A program made the translations under genes and the position numbers. This document shows positions 22,251-28,370 of a stretch of 28,370 nucleotides of DNA, piece after piece. Source of the stretch: a bacterium (GTDB lineage: Bacteria > UBP15 > UBA6099 > DSWB01); assembly GCA_020061125.1 (NCBI GenBank), contig JAGUYV010000196.1:1-28370 (forward strand). The letters are read 5' to 3'. The notes beneath the pieces were generated by a model. The model did not search any database and had not been told where the DNA came from. It saw only the letters and a program-made list of their open reading frames with translations. Positions within the stretch are counted from its first letter, which is position 1; each line of letters begins with the position of its first letter.

Positions 22251-23306
22251 TCAATAATGCGCGTCAAAGTGTTCGGTGACGCCGAAGGCGTCCTTGACCG
22301 CAATGGCCTCTCCCGCGGAGGTGGTGAGGGTTCCGTTGAAAAGGCCCATGGGCTGGCGGTAGTCGGTGCGGATCAGCACGGCGTTGGTGTCGTCGGTTTT
22401 CACGGCGAGAGGCGTGAAGTCGAGTTGCACGCGGCCTTCGAGGTCGCGGATCCGCCAGGGTTTCATCACGGCCGCGCGGTCGTATTCGAACCGCATGGGG
22501 CCGAGCAGGTCTGTGGCGTCCGGGGTGAGGATTGCGTTTTCGTTCCACGCATGCTGGTCCTTGACCAGGTTGTCCGTCATGTTGGCGGCCACGATGCGGC
22601 CGGCGGCGTCCACGAAGGCCAGGGACGCCCATTTCCAGTAAGTATGCCTCGGGTAAAAGGCCTTGTGTTCGTCCATGAACGCGGTGTCGCGCGCGGGGTC
22701 GAAAAGGATCTGTTCTCCATCCAGGGACAGGGTTCCGGACACGGTTCCGGCCTGTTTGGTGGAGTACATGAACCGGCCCGGGCGCACGGGCATGCACACG
22801 CTCACGGGGCGCGTGCCTCCGGGGTTCTGATGCACGGTCAGTTCGCCGCTCACGCGCGGCCCGCCGCCCTGCAAATCCAGGGCGATCCGGTGCGTTCCCT
22901 GCTCCAGCCGGTTTCGGATTTCAATGGAGTAGTTTTTCTGCTTGAACACGCAACGGCCGTCCCAGAGGTTGTCGGCCAGTTTCACGCCGCGGTCCAGGGT
23001 GAGGCGCTTGCGGGGCCACAGTTTGCTCGCGCCGCGGTCGAACACATACAGGAACGAACTCGCGCAGAAGCCCAGGTCAATGATGACCATGCCCAGAGCC
23101 AGGCGCGGGTGGGTGAAAAGATAGAACTGCCATTGCTTGAGGCGCAGGGCCTTGAGCGCCGGAGGCGCGGGCAGGCCGGGCCGCAGCTCGTAGCGCGCGT
23201 CCATGATGTTGGCGTTGCGCGGGGGCGCGGCGAACACCCCGAATTGGGGTTCGCCGTTCCGGACCAGAAATTCCGGCGCCGGAAGAATGGTTCGCGGATT
23301 GGTCAT
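22251..23306 (-). CDS. DUF2804 family protein
   Basis: A 351-aa protein whose overall sequence fits DUF2804, a beta-rich, lipocalin-like domain of unknown function related to tocopherol-cyclase/AttH folds. Recognised pieces are the N-terminal LKQWQFYLFTHPRLALGM segment, the Trp-rich HTYWKWASLAFVD block and the C-terminal QPMGLFNGTL. No signal peptide or lipobox is seen. Function is unknown; a role in lipid-like ligand binding is only implied by the fold. AGGAG is 13 bases before the ATG at 23306, rather far, so the start is moderately sure. The 63-aa gene follows, and the M23 peptidase lies 29 bases upstream on the same strand, suggesting a three-gene unit. Confidence 0.8.
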   Translation of the reverse strand: MTNPRTILPAPEFLVRNGEPQFGVFAAPPRNANIMDARYELRPGLPAPPALKALRLKQWQFYLFTHPRLALGMVIIDLGFCASSFLYVFDRGASKLWPRKRLTLDRGVKLADNLWDGRCVFKQKNYSIEIRNRLEQGTHRIALDLQGGGPRVSGELTVHQNPGGTRPVSVCMPVRPGRFMYSTKQAGTVSGTLSLDGEQILFDPARDTAFMDEHKAFYPRHTYWKWASLAFVDAAGRIVAANMTDNLVKDQHAWNENAILTPDATDLLGPMRFEYDRAAVMKPWRIRDLEGRVQLDFTPLAVKTDDTNAVLIRTDYRQPMGLFNGTLTTSAGEAIAVKDAFGVTEHFDAHY

Positions 23307-23335
23307 GGCGGGTGTGAGGCTCCTGTGGCGGCGCG

Positions 23336-24532
23336 TCAGAAATAGTTCATGGGGTTTACGGCCACATTGTTTTTGAACACGGAGAAATGCAGATGGTTGC
23401 CGGTGGAAACGCCGGTGCTGTCCGCGTACATGACGACCTGCCCCTTGCGCACGGTTACGCCCGAGGCCATGCCCGCGGGGAAGCCCTGGCCGTGGGCGTA
23501 GAGCGTGACCAAATCGCGGCTGTGGGCCACCATCACGGTTTTGCCGTATCCGCCCTTGCGGCCTACAAAGATCACCGTGCCCGAGGCCACCGAGCAAATG
23601 CTCTGTCCGTAGCCGGCGCCAAGGTCTATGCCCTTGTGCCATGAGGAAGCCCCCCGGGTCGGGCTGCGGCGCGGCCCCCAGTTCGAGGTTACGCGCCACG
23701 AGCCGTTGCACATGGGGTTGCCGAACGAACCGGAAAATGTGGGCGCCAGGTTCTTTGCTCCGCCCGATTTGCGCATGGCCTCGGCGATCATGCGGTCAAT
23801 CTGCTTCTCGATGCGCGCGGTTTCCTGTTCCAGAATGCGTTCCTTGGCTTCGAGCGCGTCCTCGTCGGCCTCGATGGCCTTGAGCTGTTTGCGCTTTTCC
23901 TCCTGGATGGACTTGATCTGCGCGGCTTCAAGCTCCTGCATTTCGCGGTTGATGGCCACTTCCTGCTGCTTTTTGGCAACCGCCGTTTTCTTGATGTCCA
24001 GGGTGTCGCGCTTGTCGCGCAGCTCGGAGACCATATCCTTGTCGCGGCTGGCCAGAACGCGCAGATAGTGCATGCGGCTGATGAAGTCGGAGAAGTTACT
24101 GCTCTGGAGCAGGATTTCGAGATAGCTGACATCGCCGGCCTTGTAGTAGGCCACGAGGCGGATACGGTACCGGTCGCGATGGTCGCGGAAGTCCTCGCTG
24201 GCGATCTCGAGTTCGCTCGCCAGGCGCTCGTGCTGCGCCCTGATGGTGGCTTCCTCGCGCCGGATCTGGTTGAGCCGCGCGGTGGCCTGATCCACTTCCC
24301 GATCCACCTGGGCCACGATTTTCTGCATGTCGCCCTTGCGCATACGCAGTTTTTTCAACTCGCTCCGGATTTGAGACAACTGCGCGCGGTTGTTCTTTTT
24401 CTGGCGCTCCAGCTCTTTGACGGATTTTGAAATCGCCATCTGGGACACCGGGCCGGGCGCCCATAAAAGCATTATGCTGAATACGGTGAATACGGCGACC
24501 GCTGCGATGGATTGGCGGACCAGCTTTGACAT
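23336..24532 (-). CDS. M23 (LytM) murein endopeptidase with coiled coil, EnvC-like
   Basis: A 398-aa secreted or membrane-anchored cell-wall protein. An N-terminal hydrophobic signal/anchor (about 8-27) is followed by a long charged coiled coil (about 35-250) and a LytM domain. The zinc ligands are intact: His299 and Asp303 (HKGID), His347 (LYAHG) and His380/His382 (GNHLHFSV), so the enzyme is probably active, unlike E. coli EnvC, which only activates amidases. The start at 24532 gives the best signal peptide; ATG at 24571 is in frame, and the open frame reaches 24664. Ribosome-binding evidence is weak for all. It likely cuts peptidoglycan cross-links during division or growth. Confidence 0.9.
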   Translation of the reverse strand: MSKLVRQSIAAVAVFTVFSIMLLWAPGPVSQMAISKSVKELERQKKNNRAQLSQIRSELKKLRMRKGDMQKIVAQVDREVDQATARLNQIRREEATIRAQHERLASELEIASEDFRDHRDRYRIRLVAYYKAGDVSYLEILLQSSNFSDFISRMHYLRVLASRDKDMVSELRDKRDTLDIKKTAVAKKQQEVAINREMQELEAAQIKSIQEEKRKQLKAIEADEDALEAKERILEQETARIEKQIDRMIAEAMRKSGGAKNLAPTFSGSFGNPMCNGSWRVTSNWGPRRSPTRGASSWHKGIDLGAGYGQSICSVASGTVIFVGRKGGYGKTVMVAHSRDLVTLYAHGQGFPAGMASGVTVRKGQVVMYADSTGVSTGNHLHFSVFKNNVAVNPMNYF

Positions 24533-24708
24533 GAATACGAACAGGTCCCGGAACGCGCTCCCGGACTGCATCTCCAGAAATTTAATAAATAAGATAATAA
24601 CACAAAAAACCAAGTGTGTGAAATTTTCAAGAAAAAAAACGGGATTATGACCAACAAAAACCACTCAAAAAGAACGATTGCGCACAATGCAGTTTTTTTG
24701 AAACAGAG

Positions 24709-24735
24709 AAAACCACGCAGACAAACGCGGTTTTT
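24709..24735. terminator. Likely terminator after the receiver gene
   Basis: AAAACCACG pairs with CGCGGTTTT (one mismatch) around an eight-base loop, with T-runs on both sides. It is downstream of the receiver gene that ends at 24783 on the minus strand and upstream of the M23 gene. Confidence 0.4.
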
Positions 24736-24782
24736 CTGAAAATTCAAGGCAAAATGGATGGTTGCGCGGCCTGCTGCGCGGA

Positions 24783-25241
24783 TTACACGGACGGCGAATC
24801 CGGTGGCGGGCCGTAATCGTTGTTCAACTGGTTGAGCCTGATGTTCTGCTGGCGCAGCACGGCGCGCACACATTCATCGAGTTCAGCCAGCTCGAAGGGT
24901 TTGCACAGATAGCGCTGGCCGCCGGAGATGTAGCCCGCGAGCTTGTCGCTCAAGCCGGTTTTGGCGGTCACGAAAATGATGGGGATGTCGGCTGTGTCGG
25001 CGTTGGATTTGATGTCGCGGCATACATCGTAACCGTTCTTGTTGGGCATCATCACATCGAGCAGCACTAGGTGGGGCCTGTATTTTCCCAACAGATCCAG
25101 GGCCTCCTCGCCGCCTTCGGCCTGAAGCACCTGAAAGCCTTCGCCTTCCAGGTAGGCGGCTATAAAGTCCCTGAAATCTTCCTGGTCGTCAATGACCAGG
25201 ATGGTGATTCTGTCCGTGGCGCGGTTCATGACGGTCTCCAT
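24783..25241 (-). CDS. Single-domain response regulator
   Basis: A 152-aa receiver: Asp18-Asp19 (VIDDQEDF), phospho-acceptor Asp62 (LLDVMMPNKNG), Thr92 and Lys114 (LCKPFEL). A 25-residue C-terminal extension (RLNQLNNDYG end) has no recognised output domain. GGGGGGA is seven bases before the ATG at 25241. It is preceded on the same strand by an 83-aa gene, 94 bases away. No cognate kinase is adjacent; the hybrid kinases in the window are candidates but nothing ties them to it. Confidence 0.9.
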   Translation of the reverse strand: METVMNRATDRITILVIDDQEDFRDFIAAYLEGEGFQVLQAEGGEEALDLLGKYRPHLVLLDVMMPNKNGYDVCRDIKSNADTADIPIIFVTAKTGLSDKLAGYISGGQRYLCKPFELAELDECVRAVLRQQNIRLNQLNNDYGPPPDSPSV

Positions 25242-25335
25242 TGCTAAATCCCCCCTTTGCGGTGAAGCGCGGAAAAACTGCCGGGCGGGAAGCGCGGGTG
25301 CGTGGGCGGGGGAAAGCCCGGCAGTCGCGCGCCGG

Positions 25336-25587
25336 CTATGACAGGCGCCGGGGCGCCCTGTTCTCGGGCGCAAGCGGGATCACCAGCACATGCATGCCGC
25401 CGCTTTCGCCGATTTCCACAACGGTGTGGTCCAGTGACCGCGCCAGTTGCTCCAGCCTGTCGCCGGACTTGCTGCGCACGCTCAACAGCGGGCCGACATG
25501 GTCGCGTTCGCTTTTAATGATGCTGATTTCCGAATCCGGCCAGAAGGCCTTGATATCTTTCGAGATTTTCTCGATATGCTTGTCCAT
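25336..25587 (-). CDS. Small hypothetical protein (83 aa)
   Basis: No family recognised. An amphipathic N-terminal helix (MDKHIEKISKDIKAFW) is followed by alternating strands (EISIIKSE, LLSVRSKSG, HTVVEIGESG, MHVLVIPL), a small alpha/beta pattern. AAAGGAG lies 12 bases before the ATG at 25587. It precedes the receiver gene on the same strand, so it may modulate that regulator, but this is a position-based guess. Confidence 0.6.
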   Translation of the reverse strand: MDKHIEKISKDIKAFWPDSEISIIKSERDHVGPLLSVRSKSGDRLEQLARSLDHTVVEIGESGGMHVLVIPLAPENRAPRRLS

Positions 25588-25694
25588 GGAACAGACCGCT
25601 CCTTTGACGGGATCGGGAGCGCCGCCGTATTTGTAGTGCGGCGCGCCGGTGAAACAGGGGGCCGGTTCCGATGCAGCGGGGCGTGGCGTCAAAC

Positions 25695-25733
25695 CAAAAA
25701 AGCCTTCCGCGCCCTGTTGTGCGCAGAAGGCTT
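25695..25733 (-). terminator. Strong intrinsic terminator of the ANTAR gene
   Basis: On the minus strand AAGCCTTCTGCGC pairs with GCGCGGAAGGCTT over 13 bp (one G-T pair), loop of eight bases, then a T-run. It lies about 90 bases after the ANTAR stop codon and separates it from the 83-aa gene. Confidence 0.75.
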
Positions 25734-25820
25734 CGTCGCCTCGAGTCCGCCGTCGTCGGCGGGGATTATGCTTGCCGCCATTGGCAAATGCTGTGCGCCG
25801 CGGCGCGCGTCAGGCGCGCG

Positions 25821-26453
25821 TCACAGCAGATCCTGCATCATCACCAGAGTGCGCGCTATCTCGGCCATGGGTTTGTTCTGCTCCTGGCTCTTGCGTCGCA
25901 GCCAGGCGAACGCTTCCCGCTCGGTGAGCTTCTTTTTCTCCATGAGCAGCCCCTTGGCCTGTTCAATCACCTTGCGGTTGGCCAGGGTTTCCCGCATGTC
26001 GTCCAGCGTGGCCTTGAGCGTGACCATCTCCCGGAACCGGTCAATGGTGAGCACGATGGATGGAATCAGCTCTTTGAGCATCACGGGCTTCACCAGGTAA
26101 GTGATCACGCCGGATGTCTTGGCCCGCTCGATGTACTCCCCGTGCGTGTATCCGGAGAGCAACAGGATGGGCCGCGGCTCCTGGTCGTTGATCAGCTTGG
26201 CGAGCTCGATGCCGTCCAGGTCAGGCTCTTTGAGATCGATGTCCATGATCACCAGGGCGGGATCCAGGTCTCTCGTCATCGAGAGGGCGTCGTGGGCGTT
26301 GGTGGCGATGCCCACCACATCCATTCCCGAGTCCTCTATCTGCTTGCGAAGGATTTGCGCTTCGTCAACTGCGTCGTCAACGATAAGAATGCGCTTGCCT
26401 TCGAGGTCTTTGGGAATCCTGACCATGTCGTCCGGGCATGTGTTTCCGCTCAA
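25821..26453 (-). CDS. REC-ANTAR response regulator (RNA-binding antiterminator)
   Basis: A 210-aa regulator. The receiver (about 20-140) has Asp26-Asp27, phospho-acceptor Asp71 (IMDIDL), Ser100 and Lys122. The C-terminal ANTAR domain (about 150-208) has the characteristic NRKVIEQAKGLLMEK and REAFAWLRRKSQEQN segments. ANTAR proteins bind a two-hairpin RNA with hexanucleotide loops and prevent formation of an overlapping terminator. The start is TTG at 26453 with GGAG ten bases upstream; the first ATG (26426) has no ribosome site. A near-perfect sigma-70 promoter precedes it and a strong terminator follows, so it is monocistronic. The kinase and the RNA target are not identified here. Confidence 0.92.
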   Translation of the reverse strand: MSGNTCPDDMVRIPKDLEGKRILIVDDAVDEAQILRKQIEDSGMDVVGIATNAHDALSMTRDLDPALVIMDIDLKEPDLDGIELAKLINDQEPRPILLLSGYTHGEYIERAKTSGVITYLVKPVMLKELIPSIVLTIDRFREMVTLKATLDDMRETLANRKVIEQAKGLLMEKKKLTEREAFAWLRRKSQEQNKPMAEIARTLVMMQDLL

Positions 26454-26506
26454 GATGTGCGCACTCCAAAAGTTCAGTAATCGGCGCCATGTGAACCGTA
26501 AGAATC

Positions 26507-26534
26507 ATTATATGTTGGGGGATAGGGCTGTCAA
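26507..26534 (-). promoter_or_regulatory. Consensus sigma-70 promoter of the ANTAR gene
   Basis: Minus strand TTGACA, 16-base spacer, TATAAT: both hexamers perfect. Transcription would start near 26500, giving a leader of about 47 bases. Confidence 0.78.
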
Positions 26535-26597
26535 GACACGGATTTGCGCCGTGGCGGGGCGGAGCGTTCGTGAAACTTTTCACTTGCGCGCGGGCGG

Positions 26598-26627
26598 TTG
26601 TGCGCCTGCGCCGCGCGGCGTTATAAT
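26598..26627 (+). promoter_or_regulatory. Possible promoter of the VOC-family gene
   Basis: A perfect TATAAT at 26622-26627 with a weak TTGTGC 18 bases upstream. The start codon is about 54 bases downstream of the box. Confidence 0.4.
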
Positions 26628-26680
26628 GAAGCCCGCGCCGGCCGTGCGCCCGCGCATGCCGCTCAAGGAGGCTTTGGCCC

Positions 26681-27208
26681 ATGATCCGTTCCCTGGCGCA
26701 GGTCGGCGTCACCTGCAAGGATTTCGACAGGTCCCTGAATTTCTACTCCGGGCTGCTGGGACTGCCCATCCTGGCCGTGGAGGAGATCCCCCGCGATCAG
26801 ATCAACGACCTGTACGGCCTGGAGCCGGACAGCGTCAAGGTGCGGCTGGCGCTGTTGCGGACCGGCAACGGCGCTTTTGTGGAGCTGTTCGAGTTCAAGC
26901 CCCTGGGCGGCGATCACCAGGCCGTGGTGTGGGAGCGGCCGGGCATCACGCATTTCTCGTTCAATGTCAAGAACCTGCCCGCGGTCAAAAAACGCCTCGA
27001 AGACGCGGGGGTGACATTCGTCACCCAGGTGCACACGAGCCTGGGTACGGATTTCGTGTTTCTGCGCGATCCGGACGGCAACCGGGTGGAGCTGCTGGAC
27101 ATGAAGGCGCTGTACTGGCCCGGCCAGTTGCTCGGCGGTCTGCTGGCGCGCATGAACATGAAAAAGAAGTATGCGGGAATGGTGGGGCGCTGGAGCGGCC
27201 GCACCTGA
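26681..27208 (+). CDS. VOC-superfamily (glyoxalase/dioxygenase-like) protein
   Basis: A 175-aa protein with two beta-alpha-beta-beta-beta units (about 4-70 and 88-140), as in glyoxalase I, methylmalonyl-CoA epimerase and extradiol dioxygenases. Candidate metal ligands are Gln7 (where His is common), Glu68 (VELFEF), His91 (THFSFNV) and Glu137 (NRVELLD). The remaining 35 residues form a basic amphipathic tail (ARMNMKKKYAGM) not part of the fold. AAGGAGG is nine bases before the ATG at 26681. The substrate cannot be told. It converges on the glycosyltransferase gene, 15 bases away. Confidence 0.87.
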   Translation: MIRSLAQVGVTCKDFDRSLNFYSGLLGLPILAVEEIPRDQINDLYGLEPDSVKVRLALLRTGNGAFVELFEFKPLGGDHQAVVWERPGITHFSFNVKNLPAVKKRLEDAGVTFVTQVHTSLGTDFVFLRDPDGNRVELLDMKALYWPGQLLGGLLARMNMKKKYAGMVGRWSGRT

Positions 27209-27223
27209 CGCCGTCCTCTGCGT

Positions 27224-28370
27224 TCAGTCTGAAGCCAGGGTCTGCTCGTAAATGCGGAGCAGCCGGTGCGCGTTTTCTTTCAGAGAATAATTATTCATAA
27301 CGAACTCCCGCGCGTTGCGGGCGATGCGGGCGCGCAGGTCCGGATCGTCAATCAGCGATTTGACGGCCGCGCGCCATTCCTCGGGATCTTCGGTGAGCGC
27401 GAGCAGGCCCGTGCGGCCGTGTTCCACGCAGGACCTGTATGGCGCGACCGCGGAATATACCCCGGCCGCGCCCGCCGCCGAATACTCCAGAAACTTAATG
27501 TTGCTTTTGCAGGAATTGAACAGGTTGTCCTTGAGCGGCGCCAGAACAATGTCGAATCCCGCGCCGCACAGCAGGCGCGCATACACATGATACGAAGCGG
27601 CGCCGGGAATGAAGCGTGAGCCGGGCGTTTCACGCAATTCCCGCGGCATATATCCCAGAAACACGAGCCGGATGCGGTCTTTATACTCGCGGGCCAGGCT
27701 TTGCAGGGCGGCCGCGGCCGCGCGGAACTCGTAGTCGTGCGTTTCCGTGCCCGCGTATCCGATTGTCACCGGCCCGCCGGTTCCGGCCGCGGGTTCGCGC
27801 GGCTCAAACAGTTCCGTGTCAATGTAATTCGGAAATACGCTCACGGTTTGCGACAGCCCAGTTTCGAGGATGTAGCTCTTGAGATTCTCATTCGTGACGA
27901 TCACGCCGTGGGTTTCCTTGATGAACGCCTGCATGCGCTCGTTGTTGCGGCCCGGCTTGTGGAACATGTGCTCTTCGGGCAGTTCGAACAGGTTATCGTC
28001 AATTTCGAACAGAATCTTTTTGCCCGCGGCCTTGGCGCGGCGCATGAGGTTGCGGTATCGCGTGTCGCGCACGCGCTGGAACACAAGGATATGGGCGCGG
28101 TCCACGAGTTCTTGCGGAATCATGGCGCCGCGCTCCACGAAATGGCAGCGGACGGAAACGGAATTGCGGTTCAGCTCCGCGTTTGGGCTGATGATCCGGA
28201 TCTGGGAACACGCGTTGGCTTCCGCGGTGATGAGGGTTGCGTTGATCCGCGGAGGGGCCTCGGACGCAGGCTCTGTTCCGGGCGCAGCCGCGCATTTTCG
28301 GCGGAAGAGGAAGTGCCGGTTGTCCTCGCCGTGCAGGGCGCGCATCAGCCCGGCCAGGTCCGCGGCCGCG
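27224..28370 (-). CDS. Glycosyltransferase, GT4/GT1-type (5' end beyond window)
   Basis: At least 382 residues; the frame is still open at the right edge, so an ATG at 28345 is probably internal and a further domain may precede it. The C-terminal half has the GT-B nucleotide-sugar site: SCKSNIKFLEYSAAG, then HGRTGLLALTEDPEEW, and a terminal helix LKENAHRLLRIYEQ. VTIGYAGTETHDYEF is the start of the second Rossmann domain. KILFEIDDNLFELPEEHMF is the usual acceptor-side block in large polysaccharide or protein-glycan transferases. It probably adds sugars to a surface glycan. Donor and acceptor are unknown; no partner genes are in view. Confidence 0.87.
   Translation of the reverse strand, partial: AAADLAGLMRALHGEDNRHFLFRRKCAAAPGTEPASEAPPRINATLITAEANACSQIRIISPNAELNRNSVSVRCHFVERGAMIPQELVDRAHILVFQRVRDTRYRNLMRRAKAAGKKILFEIDDNLFELPEEHMFHKPGRNNERMQAFIKETHGVIVTNENLKSYILETGLSQTVSVFPNYIDTELFEPREPAAGTGGPVTIGYAGTETHDYEFRAAAAALQSLAREYKDRIRLVFLGYMPRELRETPGSRFIPGAASYHVYARLLCGAGFDIVLAPLKDNLFNSCKSNIKFLEYSAAGAAGVYSAVAPYRSCVEHGRTGLLALTEDPEEWRAAVKSLIDDPDLRARIARNAREFVMNNYSLKENAHRLLRIYEQTLASD

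Noticed and set aside
26681-27208. Reading the VOC protein as glyoxalase I or methylmalonyl-CoA epimerase
   Set aside because: The first metal ligand is Gln rather than His and no pathway partner is nearby, so a specific name would be a guess.
1-28370. tRNA, rRNA and CRISPR signals
   Set aside because: No T-loop type GGTTCRAATCC sequence in a cloverleaf context, no rRNA core motifs and no regularly spaced direct repeats were seen by eye.

Overview
The window is high-GC bacterial DNA with dense coding, clear Shine-Dalgarno sites and ATG/GTG/TTG starts. Its gene families are typical of strictly or facultatively anaerobic soil and sediment bacteria: a 2-hydroxyacyl-CoA dehydratase with its activator, a URO-D-like protein, a ferritin-like protein, many PAS histidine kinases of the HDFNN type, sigma-54 promoters and an ANTAR regulator. 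A Desulfobacterota (deltaproteobacterial) host is the best guess. This is inference from gene content and repeat style, not proof.

Layout. 1-1816 (minus): a sugar-nucleotide epimerase followed by an ABC-transporter ATPase cut by the window edge. 1940-4747 (plus): a URO-D family protein, then a DUF47/PiT phosphate-uptake pair. 4815-9231 (minus): the activator and two subunits of a 2-hydroxyacyl-CoA dehydratase/benzoyl-CoA reductase family enzyme. An AT-rich block (about 5690-6840) separates the activator from the subunits. It holds a decayed DUF4160/DUF2442 pair and an orphan HEPN-like gene. 9232-10539 has no convincing protein gene. It holds a promoter and terminator in the dehydratase leader, two adjacent inverted-repeat elements, and a strong sigma-70 promoter driving what looks like 6S RNA. 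10540-11911 (plus): a thioredoxin-like protein, type II dehydroquinase and a ferritin-like protein.

12095-21599 is the most interesting part. Two modules with the same layout each start with a sigma-54 promoter (GG-N10-GC) and a small two-helix membrane protein. The two small proteins are paralogous and share the C-terminal motif LKQIS-x-RI. Each is followed by a structured intergenic hairpin and then PAS-containing histidine kinase genes. Module 1 continues as kinase, single-domain receiver, then a receiver-PAS-kinase-receiver hybrid. Module 2 has one 934-aa PAS-GAF-PAS-PAS-kinase-receiver hybrid. A patatin-like lipase lies between them on the other strand. I know of no named system with this architecture.

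21616-28370 is mostly minus strand: a cupin, a 63-aa protein, a DUF2804 protein, an M23 peptidase with a coiled coil, a receiver protein, an 83-aa unknown, and a REC-ANTAR antiterminator with a near-perfect promoter and a strong terminator. A plus-strand VOC-family protein and a glycosyltransferase that runs off the right edge complete the window.
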